A stretch of 60,477 bases of DNA from DAOQAU01 sp035354275 (GCA_035354275.1 DAOQAU010000005.1:1-60477); one strand, 5' to 3'. Shown: positions 43,170 to 51,575, counted from the stretch's first letter. The notes: generated by a model from the letters alone, not told the origin. Translations and numbers: made by a program.

Positions 43170-43840
43170 TGGTTATAGCAATACTTTCAGCACTATGGTT
43201 AGGAATACTGACAGCTATCAGCCCGTGTCCTTTGGCGACAAATATAGCTGCAATTTCTTTTATATCAAAAAATATTGAATGCCCTTACAGAACAGTCTGG
43301 GCAGGATTTTTGTACACATTAGGAAGAGTTTTGGCTTATGTAATTTTAGGTTTTATTGTTGTAGGCGGACTTTTGGCTGTTCCGAGCGTAGCAAACTTTC
43401 TTCAACATTCAATAACTAAATTTATCGGTCCTTTGTTAATTTTAATAGGTTTACTTTTGTTGAATGTAATTAAACTAAATTTTTCTTTTGGAGTAAAACA
43501 CGAAAAAATCCAAGAGTTTGCCGCAACTTCAAATTTCTTGGGAGCATTTTTACTTGGTGTAATTTTTGCACTGTCTTTTTGCCCTGTATCTGCGGCTTTA
43601 TTTTTCGGAAGTCTTACTTCTTTAGCGGTTGAATATCATTCAAGATTAATAATCCCGACAATGTACGGAATAGGAACAGGTTTGCCTGTCGTAATTTTTG
43701 CAATAGTAGTAGCATTTTCAATACATAAATTGGGAGAGATTTATAACAATATGGTTAAATTCGAGTTTTGGTTTAGGAGAATAACAGGCGGAATTTTTAT
43801 AATTGCAGGTGTGTATTTTATAGTAATTCATTTTATGTAG
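43169..43840 (+). CDS. ArsG-family permease (CcdA/DsbD-like membrane protein)
   Basis: 223 aa, about six membrane helices. Helix 1 contains SPCPLATN and helix 4 SFCPVSAALF, the paired CP motifs of CcdA/DsbD-type proteins. Close in type to ArsG, linked to efflux of aromatic arsenicals, but a role in moving electrons across the membrane (with the CxxC proteins on each side) is an equally good reading. Confidence 0.78.
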   Translation: MVIAILSALWLGILTAISPCPLATNIAAISFISKNIECPYRTVWAGFLYTLGRVLAYVILGFIVVGGLLAVPSVANFLQHSITKFIGPLLILIGLLLLNVIKLNFSFGVKHEKIQEFAATSNFLGAFLLGVIFALSFCPVSAALFFGSLTSLAVEYHSRLIIPTMYGIGTGLPVVIFAIVVAFSIHKLGEIYNNMVKFEFWFRRITGGIFIIAGVYFIVIHFM

Positions 43841-43857
43841 AGAATAGGAGAACGATT

Positions 43858-44244
43858 ATGACAGAAGAACTACCCGGATTTATAATGTGTATTTGTACCG
43901 GCAAATGCCCCGGATTTCAGGCAATGGACATATGGGATTTCATTAATCAGGTCAGGGTTGAATTACCCGTTGAATACGCTTTTATCCACCCGCAACTTTG
44001 CGAAGAAGACGGCGACAGATTTTTGGCGGATTTTTTAAAAGCCAACAGAAAAGTTGTTATAGCTGCCTGTGCTCCAAACATGCAAAGAAAAATGTTTAAG
44101 GATGCTTTCAAAGAGGCAGGGCTTGACTTGGAAAAAGATGCTGTAATGCTTGATATTCGTGATATGACCAACCAACAGGCAATGAAAAAAGTAGCAAAAG
44201 CACTAAGCGATATGGGCTTAGATGCAGATGAGGAGGATTACTAA
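43858..44244 (+). CDS. Free-standing HdrA N-terminal-like domain
   Basis: 128 aa. The order CICTGKCPGF, LCEEDG (Cys48) and VVIAACAPNMQRKMF (Cys71) with a later DIRD matches the N-terminal ~120 residues of heterodisulfide reductase HdrA (ICHCG, CS..GQ, VVAACSPR.HE, NIRE). The FAD domain and ferredoxin domains of HdrA are missing; the next gene encodes a separate ferredoxin, with which it overlaps by one base. Probably an electron-transfer or Fe-S scaffold piece. Confidence 0.72.
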   Translation: MTEELPGFIMCICTGKCPGFQAMDIWDFINQVRVELPVEYAFIHPQLCEEDGDRFLADFLKANRKVVIAACAPNMQRKMFKDAFKEAGLDLEKDAVMLDIRDMTNQQAMKKVAKALSDMGLDADEEDY

Positions 44245-44573
44245 TGAGTAATAATGATGAGGATATGAAGATACTTCCACCCACGGGCGATACTTTTATG
44301 GGCGTCCCGAGAGACAAAATCGACTGGTGTCCGACGATTGACCCCAAAAAATGTAACGATTGTATGGAATGTTTAAAATTTTGTCCTCACAAAGTTTTTG
44401 ATGTTGATGAAAACGCAAAACCTAAACTTATAGTAAAAAACCCGAAAAACTGCGTTGTTTTTTGTCGCGCGTGCAGTAAGACTTGCGGACCTGATGCAAT
44501 ATCTTTTCCAAGCAAGCCTGAAACAATCAAAAAAATAAAACAAACTCGAAAAGGACTTAATCAAATTGAGTAA
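44244..44573 (+). CDS. 2[4Fe-4S] ferredoxin
   Basis: 109 aa. Cluster 1: Cys37, 40, 43, 47 (CNDCMECLKFCP). Cluster 2: Cys70, 74, 77, 81, with a non-standard C-x3-C-x2-C-x3-C spacing. A further Cys29 precedes them. Likely shuttles electrons with the HdrA-like domain upstream. Confidence 0.88.
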   Translation: MSNNDEDMKILPPTGDTFMGVPRDKIDWCPTIDPKKCNDCMECLKFCPHKVFDVDENAKPKLIVKNPKNCVVFCRACSKTCGPDAISFPSKPETIKKIKQTRKGLNQIE

Positions 44574-44585
44574 TTTGATTTTTCG

Positions 44586-44754
44586 CCTCGCCCCTTGAGG
44601 GAGAGGCCGACTTTCAGTACGAGCAATAGCTTGCGAGTATTAGAAAGTCGGGTGAGAGGTACTACAACCGTCATTCGCTTTTTACCCCTCACCCTGAATT
44701 TCAGACACTCATACTTCGTGCCAAAATTCATCCCTCTCCCCCAAGGGGCGAGGG
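44586..44754. repeat. Inverted-repeat element inside the arsenic-linked operon
   Basis: Outer arms cctcgccccttgagggagagg and ccctctcccccaaggggcgagg are near-complementary over about 21 bases and enclose ~125 bases with inner repeats (gactttc...gaaagtc and flanking ggtgagaggt/acccctcacc). MITE-like, with no gene. It separates the ferredoxin from the lipoyl-protein genes by 203 bases. Confidence 0.7.
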
Positions 44755-44776
44755 TAAAGCAAAAAGGAGAAACTTA

Positions 44777-45637
44777 ATGAATAAAAAATACGCAATATTG
44801 CCTTGTAACGGGCTGGATAAATCAGCAGGTTGTGTAGCCCGTGAAATAGCACTTCAAATAGCAGAACAAACAGGAAGCGAGATTATTTGCCCTGTTTTAT
44901 ATCAGGTCGCTGATGCCCGTTATAAAAAAATAACACAAGATAATCCGCTGTTAGTAATTGACGGTTGTCAGACTCGTTGCGCGAGTAAACTTGCTGCGGA
45001 TAAAGGATTAAAAGTTACTAAAAAAATAACGGTTACAGAATATGCAAAAAATAACGGGATTGAATTATGCGAACCATTAAGAATTGACGATGCGGCAATT
45101 AACCTTGCAAAAACTCTTACAAAAGATGCTCTCAAAGAAACTTCATCAGCTGAAAATAAAGGTGAAACTTTCGCAATGCCGGAAGATATTCAATATTCAA
45201 CCTACCAAAAAGACAAGTTTATTTTCAAAACCCCAACAGAAGGATTTTTGTTTAATGAAAATGATTGTTGGGCATACGTTATAGGCAATGTTGCAAGAGT
45301 CGGTGTTGCCGATTATGTTCAGCACAGCCTTTCGGACATTATCTTTTTCACCCCGCCGAATGTAGGTAACGAAGTAGAACAGTTTGAAGAACTGGGGCAA
45401 ATTGAATCAGGAAAGGCGGTTTTTGAAGTGATTTCTCCTGTAAGCGGGAAAATAATAAGAGTTAACGAAGCGTTAATAAATGCACCCGAGTTAATCAACC
45501 AAGACCCATATGTTAAAGGATGGATTGCAGATATAGAGCTTTCAAATTTTGAAGAAGACAAAGAATTTTTACTCGATTATGAGGGCTATTTTAGTGTTTT
45601 AAAAAGAAAGGTGGATGAATATCATGTCAAAAAATAA
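44777..45637 (+). CDS. DGC-domain protein fused to a GcvH-like lipoyl domain
   Basis: 286 aa. Residues 1-130: DGC (putative zinc-binding) domain with PCNG (Cys10), VARE, and LLVIDGCQTRCASK (Cys64, Cys68). Residues ~155-275: glycine-cleavage H-like domain with ARVGVADYVQHSLSDIIFF, a lipoyl-lysine motif IESGKAVFEV (Lys213), SPVSGKI, and NPELINQDPY-type turn. The lysine is kept, so it should be lipoylated. No gcvT or gcvP is near. It is followed by two DGC proteins and a lipoate ligase, implying a dedicated lipoyl carrier outside glycine cleavage. Confidence 0.88.
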   Translation: MNKKYAILPCNGLDKSAGCVAREIALQIAEQTGSEIICPVLYQVADARYKKITQDNPLLVIDGCQTRCASKLAADKGLKVTKKITVTEYAKNNGIELCEPLRIDDAAINLAKTLTKDALKETSSAENKGETFAMPEDIQYSTYQKDKFIFKTPTEGFLFNENDCWAYVIGNVARVGVADYVQHSLSDIIFFTPPNVGNEVEQFEELGQIESGKAVFEVISPVSGKIIRVNEALINAPELINQDPYVKGWIADIELSNFEEDKEFLLDYEGYFSVLKRKVDEYHVKK

Positions 45638-46016
45638 GGTTAAAATAATCCCTTGCAGCGGGATGGGCAAAGCATTCGGACTTATCGCAAGAGAAAGCAC
45701 TCTTGAGTCAATAAAAAAATGTCCCCAAGATGCCGAAACAGTTTGTCTGGCATACGTTGTGACAGGTGATGAAGAAGCAAAAAAACTTGTTGAAGGTCAA
45801 AAGTGTATTACAATTGACGGCTGCCCTGCAATGTGTTCTGCAAAAAACATTGAAATAGCAGGAGGAATTATAGAAGAAAAAATCAGAGTTGTTGATGTTT
45901 TCAGAAATCACAGAGGTGTAAACGCAGGCAGCGCGACAGAACTGACAGAAGACGGCTGGAAAATAGTTGATGAAATCGCCGAAGATGTGGCTAAGAAAAT
46001 TAAGGGGGCTAAATAA
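45624..46016 (+). CDS. DGC-domain putative zinc-binding protein (second copy)
   Basis: 130 aa from ATG at 45624, with AAAGGTGG about 10 bases upstream; the in-frame ATG at 45615 is too close to it. PCSGMGKAFG (Cys11), Cys41 and TIDGCPAMCSAK (Cys67, Cys71) are DGC hallmarks. It overlaps the fusion gene by 14 bases and the next gene by one. Predicted thiol/metal ligands; biochemical role unknown. Confidence 0.85.
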   Translation: MSKNKVKIIPCSGMGKAFGLIARESTLESIKKCPQDAETVCLAYVVTGDEEAKKLVEGQKCITIDGCPAMCSAKNIEIAGGIIEEKIRVVDVFRNHRGVNAGSATELTEDGWKIVDEIAEDVAKKIKGAK

Positions 46017-46423
46017 TGAATAAAAATAATACAAAAATAGGTGTTGTTTCTTGCAGCGGAGAAGACTGCCTCGGCGGAACCATATCAAGACTGGCAACCA
46101 GAAAAATGCTTGAACTCAGAGCCGACGAAACGGTTACAATTTGCCTCCCGTTGTATTTAGTAGGCGGAGAAGAGGAAAGAGGATTTGCAAACGAATATCC
46201 TACAATTTCTGTTGACGGATGCGATAAATATTGCGGTAAACGTGCTACAGAAAAATACAGCGGAAAAGTAAGCGCATCAATAAATGTCGGTGATATTATC
46301 GGAGAAGAAACTGCCAAATCAGCAGCACTTTCTTGCAGGGATTTGACAGATGTTCATAAAGCTATGGTTAAAAAAGTTTCCGATGTTATTCAAGAAAAAT
46401 ATGATGAAATCTTGAAAAAGTGA
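46016..46423 (+). CDS. DGC-domain-like protein (third copy)
   Basis: 135 aa. SCSGEDCLGG (Cys13, Cys18), ICLPLYLVGG (Cys43) and SVDGCDKYCGKRA (Cys69, Cys73) follow the DGC pattern, with an additional Cys at 18. A diverged paralogue of the two preceding proteins. Confidence 0.8.
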   Translation: MNKNNTKIGVVSCSGEDCLGGTISRLATRKMLELRADETVTICLPLYLVGGEEERGFANEYPTISVDGCDKYCGKRATEKYSGKVSASINVGDIIGEETAKSAALSCRDLTDVHKAMVKKVSDVIQEKYDEILKK

Positions 46424-46490
46424 AAGGTGAAAGGTGAGAGGTGAGAAGAAAACTGTTCAACTATTCGACCTTTCAACTATTCAACTAATT
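46421..46490. repeat. Heptanucleotide microrepeats before the lipoate ligase gene
   Basis: gtgaaag/gtgaaag/gtgagag/gtgagaa left arm and ttcaact/attcgac/ctttcaa/ctattca right arm. Right arm ends two bases before the lplA start codon. Confidence 0.68.
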
Positions 46491-46491
46491 A

Positions 46492-47232
46492 ATGTTCTTT
46501 ATCCAAAATGAGAATACAAATCCATATTTTAATCTGGCTCTTGAAGAATATCTTTTAAAAGAATTCGACCAGGATTGCTTTATGCTGTGGCAAAACGAAC
46601 CCTGCGTTGTTGTTGGTAAAAATCAGAACGTTTTAAATGAAATTAATGAAGATTTTATCAGAAAAAATAATATCAAGGTTGCGCGCAGAATCTCAGGGGG
46701 CGGGGCGGTTTATCACGATTTAGGGAATTTAAATTTCACTTTTATCATAAACGATACAAGAAATGATTTGCGAAATTATCGTAAATTTACAACTCTGATT
46801 ATTGAGGTTTTGGCAAAACTTGGGATAAAAGCAGAATTATCCGAGCGAAATGATTTAACAATTGAGGGTTTAAAATTTTCGGGCAATGCACAGTATAAAA
46901 ACAAAAACAGGTTGCTGCACCACGGCACAATTCTTTTTTCGTCGAATTTAGATAATGTTAAAACTGCACTAAAAGTCGGTAAAAACAAGAGCGGAAGATG
47001 GGTTAAATCTTTTGCAAGCCCGATAACAAACATTCAAGACCATATTAGAACACATTTAAGTATCAATGAGTTAAAAACGTTTATTCAAAATCACTTTGAA
47101 GGCAACCAAAAAAATTATCACATTTATAACTTAACTTTGACAGACATCGAAAAAGTAAACAAACTTGTTAAACAAAAGTATGCTACCGATAAATGGATTT
47201 TCAAAGACTCTTTAATTGAGTTATATTCTTGA
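46492..47232 (+). CDS. lplA: Lipoate-protein ligase A, single (catalytic) domain
   Basis: 246 aa. NLALEEYLL, VVVGKNQN, RRISGGGAVYHDLGN (66-80, lipoate/ATP site), LKFSGNAQYKN and LLHHGTILFSSN are all diagnostic. E. coli LplA has 338 residues; here the small C-terminal domain is absent, as in bipartite LplA/LplB ligases. Probably lipoylates the fusion protein at 44777. Weak ribosome-binding site because a repeat abuts the start. Confidence 0.92.
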   Translation: MFFIQNENTNPYFNLALEEYLLKEFDQDCFMLWQNEPCVVVGKNQNVLNEINEDFIRKNNIKVARRISGGGAVYHDLGNLNFTFIINDTRNDLRNYRKFTTLIIEVLAKLGIKAELSERNDLTIEGLKFSGNAQYKNKNRLLHHGTILFSSNLDNVKTALKVGKNKSGRWVKSFASPITNIQDHIRTHLSINELKTFIQNHFEGNQKNYHIYNLTLTDIEKVNKLVKQKYATDKWIFKDSLIELYS

Positions 47233-47249
47233 AATAAAAAAGTATAATT

Positions 47250-47334
47250 CTGCCTTTTGAGGATTTTAGTGGGATGAGAAACCATACAAGCACTTAGGAG
47301 TTACTTACTTGTTAATATCTCAAGTGCCTTTTTT
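47250..47334 (+). ncRNA. Candidate small RNA with own -10 box and terminator
   Basis: TATAAT at 47243-47248 is followed by about 85 bases without an open frame, ending in hairpin gcactt-ag-gag/ctc-aagtgc and six T (47290-47334). It could instead be the lplA terminator with a chance -10 box. The rest of the 272-base gap (47233-47504) has a second TATAAT (47431) and a hairpin. Confidence 0.35.
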
Positions 47335-47449
47335 ACAATTTTGTGTACTTTTTGTTGTATTTAAATTCTTTTTTCCATAGGCTTATTATGTATCAAATAC
47401 TAAACCTTTGGGCGATTAAATTATTACAGATATAATCTAAAATAATCTT

Positions 47450-47485
47450 GCCCGGAGGATCTCAGGATTATAAGACCCGCCGGGC
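47450..47485. terminator. Terminator-like hairpin at the end of the alpha/beta hydrolase gene
   Basis: gcccgg/ccgggc stem with partial inner pairing; followed by ctctttgttt on the plus strand and lying 20 bases past the minus-strand hydrolase stop. Confidence 0.5.
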
Positions 47486-47504
47486 TCTTTGTTTAAAGTT
47501 AAAG

Positions 47505-48239
47505 CTAAGCAGTTCTTAGGCAAGAGCATAACCAGTTTGTACATGTTTTTATAAATTTTTCTTTTTGCTGATAAATTAAATCTTCGGCATGGTTACAGCC
47601 TTCAAAAAGTTCAAATTCTTTTTTGCATTTTGCTTTTTCAAACAAACTTTTTGTATCGTCGGGAAGTATTATTGTGTCGTTATCTCCGGCTATAAAAAGT
47701 GTTGGGCAGTTTATTTTATCCACAACATCAATTGGTTTGACCATTTTTTGTATAATCGGACTTACCCTCACTCTAATCCATTTTTTAAATTCATATTTTT
47801 TAAAAGGGTTTGTCAAAAAATCTTTTATCCACTTAACGTTTTTGATTTTTTCAAAGCTGTGCGGAGCAGAAACGATTATAAGACAATCAGCGTTTGATTG
47901 TGCGGCACTTTGAATAATTGATATCGCCCCTCCCATGGAAAAACCTATCACATAAACTTTTTTGTAAATACCTTTTGCATAATCGACAACAGCATTTAAG
48001 TCATCAGGTTCTTTTTTGCTGAAAGTATAGAATCCCGAACTTCTGCCATGCCCTCTGAAATCAAAAGAAATTACGTCAAAAGTCTTTGCAAATTCAATGG
48101 CGGCTTGCTTAATGAATTTGCTATCTTTGCTCATTGTCCAGCCCGGTGCAATGAGCAAAACCTGTTCTTTATTTCTTTTGTAATGGTTGAGTGCAAGTTT
48201 AACTTTAGCTTTTAAATAAATTTCTGAATATTGTTTCAT
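47505..48239 (-). CDS. Alpha/beta hydrolase
   Basis: 244 aa. Nucleophile elbow GFSMGG, DFRGHGRSSG, acidic residue in AGDNDTI and catalytic His in CNHAEDL. Cytosolic serine hydrolase, possibly an esterase or acyl-lipid hydrolase; it precedes (on the minus strand follows) an acyl-CoA synthetase, so fatty-acyl substrates are possible. Confidence 0.88.
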   Translation of the reverse strand: MKQYSEIYLKAKVKLALNHYKRNKEQVLLIAPGWTMSKDSKFIKQAAIEFAKTFDVISFDFRGHGRSSGFYTFSKKEPDDLNAVVDYAKGIYKKVYVIGFSMGGAISIIQSAAQSNADCLIIVSAPHSFEKIKNVKWIKDFLTNPFKKYEFKKWIRVRVSPIIQKMVKPIDVVDKINCPTLFIAGDNDTIILPDDTKSLFEKAKCKKEFELFEGCNHAEDLIYQQKEKFIKTCTNWLCSCLRTA

Positions 48240-48332
48240 AAATAAATTCTCAACAATATTATTGTTTATTTTTTAATTTTTTCAATTTGATTAATCATTT
48301 TTGAAATTTGTGCGGCTTCTCATTTTGTCAAC

Positions 48333-50012
48333 TTAAATCTTCAGAAGTTCCTTCACGTCTTTTCTTTTAACTTTTCTTGTTGTAGTTTTTGGCAAAGGTT
48401 CGTTGTGAACTATTATATTTATAGGCCTTTTGTAAGAAGCAAGCTGGTTTGAAAGGTATTTGACTTCTTCTCTTACTATTCTGTTGATTTCTTTTTCGTC
48501 TTTGACTTTATTAATCAAGTCTTCTTTTGGCACAACAACGGCTACAATATCTTCTGTTCCGTCTTTTGACCCGCCGGATCTTGCGGAGCCGAGAACGCAA
48601 ACTTCTGCAAAATATTGGCTTTTTTCCAAAACCGATTCCACTTCTTCGGGGAATACTTTTTTGCCGCCGGATAAAACAATCATATTCTTAAGTCTTCCTG
48701 TTATAAAAATGTGACTATCCTCATCTATTCTTCCTATATCTCCGGTATGAAGCCACCCGTCGGCATCAATTACTTCGGCGGTTAATTCCGGTTGATTATG
48801 ATACCCTTTCATGACTGAAGGTCCTCTTAAAAGGATTTCGCCTGTTTTAGGGTCAATTTTTGCTTCAAAACTTTCCAAAGGTCTGCCTACAGAAGCTAAC
48901 ATCCAGCGTTTGTCATAGTTTACAGAGACAACGGGGCTGGTTTCTGAAAGCCCGTAACCTTGATAAACTTTTATTCCTATTGTTTCAAAAAATTCGGCAA
49001 CGGCTAAATCAAGTGGGGCACCTCCTGCGATACATCCGTTAAAATTACCGCCGAATTTGTCGTGAATTTTTTTGAACATCATTTTTCTCACTGCATAAGA
49101 AGGAATCCTTTTTGCAATGTTATACATTACTTTAAAACCTACTTGGACAGATTTGGGCGAGTTTGCAATCTCTGTTTCAATTCCTGCTTTAAGTAATTTC
49201 AAGAACGCAGGGACAACTATCATAAAGTTAATCCCCTTTTCTCTCATTATGCTTAAAATATCTTTCGGCTTAAGGCTTTGGGTGTAATAAACCGACAACC
49301 CCCAGTAAAGGAATGTAGAAAATCCCACCGTAAGTTCAAATAAATGATTCATAGGCAAAATTGAAAGTACGGAAATGCCCTCGTTTTTATCAAAAAAGTG
49401 ATAATAAACTTTGCTCATGTCGTTTAATTGAGCAAGCATGTTTCTGAAAGTTATTTCAACGCCCTTTGGAGCACCTGTTGTTCCTGAAGTATAAATTATA
49501 AAAGCTGTTGATTTTGAGCTTCTGTGCCGCCACTTGCAGTCATAATTGTTTGGCAACGTGTAAAGACAAGGCATTTGAAGGTTATAAGACGGTTCATCAA
49601 TTAAAATTACATGCTTAATTGATTTAATTTCTTTTTGAAGGTCAAGTGCTTTATCTATATTTTCTTGTGAAGTCAATAAAATAGTGGGCTGACAATCTAA
49701 AAGGATAGATTTTAATTCATATTTGGTAAGTTTTACATCTAAAGGAACGGTTACCATACCGGACATTACAGAGGCAAAAACGCAGGCTCCGTATTCGGGT
49801 TTTGATTCGGATAAAATAGCCAGTTTCTCGCCTTTTTTAACTTGAATGTCGTTTATAAGATAAGAGGCAAGTTTTCTTGATAAAAGTCCTATCCCTTTAA
49901 AGGTAAATTCCTTCCATCCTAAAGCGGTTTTAATCCCTAAGGCAACCCTGTCATTATAAACATCGGTTTTTTCTTCCAATAAAAGAAGAATATTACTCTT
50001 TTTATACTTCAT
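48333..50012 (-). CDS. Long-chain acyl-CoA synthetase-type AMP-forming ligase
   Basis: 559 aa from ATG at 50012, with GGAGG six bases upstream (ten codons inside the longest frame). AMP-binding P-loop IIYTSGTTGAPKGVE, YQGYGLSETSP, LHTGDIGRID and KNMIVLSGGKKVFPEEVE define the family; C-terminal catalytic Lys region KTTTRKVKRKD. Activates a fatty acid or similar carboxylate. No membrane segment. Confidence 0.9.
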   Translation of the reverse strand: MKYKKSNILLLLEEKTDVYNDRVALGIKTALGWKEFTFKGIGLLSRKLASYLINDIQVKKGEKLAILSESKPEYGACVFASVMSGMVTVPLDVKLTKYELKSILLDCQPTILLTSQENIDKALDLQKEIKSIKHVILIDEPSYNLQMPCLYTLPNNYDCKWRHRSSKSTAFIIYTSGTTGAPKGVEITFRNMLAQLNDMSKVYYHFFDKNEGISVLSILPMNHLFELTVGFSTFLYWGLSVYYTQSLKPKDILSIMREKGINFMIVVPAFLKLLKAGIETEIANSPKSVQVGFKVMYNIAKRIPSYAVRKMMFKKIHDKFGGNFNGCIAGGAPLDLAVAEFFETIGIKVYQGYGLSETSPVVSVNYDKRWMLASVGRPLESFEAKIDPKTGEILLRGPSVMKGYHNQPELTAEVIDADGWLHTGDIGRIDEDSHIFITGRLKNMIVLSGGKKVFPEEVESVLEKSQYFAEVCVLGSARSGGSKDGTEDIVAVVVPKEDLINKVKDEKEINRIVREEVKYLSNQLASYKRPINIIVHNEPLPKTTTRKVKRKDVKELLKI

Positions 50013-50267
50013 CAAATCCTCCAACAGCCCCCATTCCAACACTAAAAGACCATCTATTATTTAATCCTATAAATAAAGTTCTATGATGTCAAGTAATTTG
50101 TAATTTTTGTTTAGTTGAAGTTTTCTACGCCAAATGCATGATTTTTAACTAAATTAAGGACTTTTTCGGACAAAAATGTCGTAATATTAATTATAAAATT
50201 GTGCAAAATTGACTTTTGCACAAAAGTTATTAAATAAAAAAACGTAAAAACAAAGGAGAATGACACT

Positions 50268-51575
50268 ATGGGTATGGCAGCATCACAGGCAAGGTACTTA
50301 GGCTTAACCGCCAGAAAAACCAATACGGAATACGAAGGTCAACAGATAAACCAACAGCGTACAGCTCTTGCAAACCAGAGTGCGGGTTTGTTTAACAGAA
50401 TGTTGTCCCTGGAAGTTCCGACACCTCCAAGCACTCAAGATTATACAAAAGTAAGCTATACTTATAGCGATGGCGTGAATAAAGAAACCATAAGCAGCTT
50501 TACACCGCTTGCAGGGGACCCTGATTACAATTATACCGTGACCCATTTCCATAATTCTCAAGTTTATACAGGTATAGAGACAAAACAGGTTAATCCGCAG
50601 GTTAGAAAAAGCGGTTCAACTTATACTTATATCGGAAATTCACCTTTAACTTTGGTCAGCGTGGCAAAACAACAAGCAGGTGTAACAGAACCTCAAATAA
50701 TATATAGTGGTGATGGAGCTACAAGAACTTATACATCACTTACAGAGGGTGGCTCTTCCAGGTCGTTAAGTGCATACACGACTGCAGATAGAGCAGCCTT
50801 AGAGCAATTAGCGGCACTTCATCCTACGTCAAATCTCGGACAGACATTTTTAGACGGTGATACTAGCGAAATATACAGGTACACCGGCTCTGACGGCGAA
50901 GTGCATTATGTCTGCAAAGATGACTTGGATGCATCAATAGGTTCAACAGCATCAGGAGGTGCCGGAATGGCTGCTCTTGATAATTACACCGGTGGTGATA
51001 CTACGAGTTGGGCAGCTGTAAACCAAATTGTTACAGACAACGCTTCTTCGCAATTTGCAGAAGATGCAATTGCAGGTGATGATATTTATTCTTATCAGCT
51101 GGGCGGAGTAACTTATTATGTTTGCGAATCTGATTTAGACGCAAGCTATAACAGTATAATTCCAAACGGTGCATTTGAAGGTCAAAGTGCTTTGAATCGT
51201 TATAATTCGGCATATCTTGACACAAGAGTGGAAACAACGGAAAAAGCATTTTTGCAGCAGGATCAATCAGGCAGATTTATATCTGCTAAGCTTGAAAACT
51301 CATCTCCGACCTTTACTCTCGGTTCAAGTACCGTAACCGACGATAACGCTTACAATGACGCAATGAATCAGTATAATTACAATACTTTTAAATATCAAAA
51401 AGAAATTGAAGATATAAACGCTAAAACAAAAATTATACAAGAAGAGGACAGAACCCTTGAACTGCGATTGAAACAGCTTGACACTGAGCAAAAAGCACTT
51501 CAAACCGAAATGGAAGCGGTCAAAAAAGTTATCGACAAAAACGTTGAAATGACCTTTAAAACATTTTCTTCTTAA
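50268..51575 (+). CDS. MGMAASQAR-family protein with C-terminal coiled coil (copy 1)
   Basis: 435 aa, AAAGGAG upstream. N-terminal helix MGMAASQARYLGLTARK followed by EYEGQQINQQRTALANQS; long Thr/Ser/Tyr-rich middle with two similar segments (GDTSEIYRYTG... and GDDIYSYQLGG..., each ending YYVCESDLDAS/HYVCKDDLDAS); C-terminal ~90 residues coiled coil (DRTLELRLKQLDTEQKALQ). No cleavable signal peptide. N- and C-terminal helices around a variable centre are like axial filament proteins, but no family is recognised. Paralogue directly downstream. Confidence 0.8.
   Translation: MGMAASQARYLGLTARKTNTEYEGQQINQQRTALANQSAGLFNRMLSLEVPTPPSTQDYTKVSYTYSDGVNKETISSFTPLAGDPDYNYTVTHFHNSQVYTGIETKQVNPQVRKSGSTYTYIGNSPLTLVSVAKQQAGVTEPQIIYSGDGATRTYTSLTEGGSSRSLSAYTTADRAALEQLAALHPTSNLGQTFLDGDTSEIYRYTGSDGEVHYVCKDDLDASIGSTASGGAGMAALDNYTGGDTTSWAAVNQIVTDNASSQFAEDAIAGDDIYSYQLGGVTYYVCESDLDASYNSIIPNGAFEGQSALNRYNSAYLDTRVETTEKAFLQQDQSGRFISAKLENSSPTFTLGSSTVTDDNAYNDAMNQYNYNTFKYQKEIEDINAKTKIIQEEDRTLELRLKQLDTEQKALQTEMEAVKKVIDKNVEMTFKTFSS

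Noticed and set aside
44595..44777. Open frame of 60 codons between ferredoxin and lipoyl-protein genes
   Set aside because: Entirely within the inverted-repeat element, no ribosome-binding site.
44777..45637. Ordinary glycine-cleavage H protein
   Set aside because: It has an extra DGC domain, lies in an ArsR-linked operon, and no gcvT/gcvP genes are adjacent.
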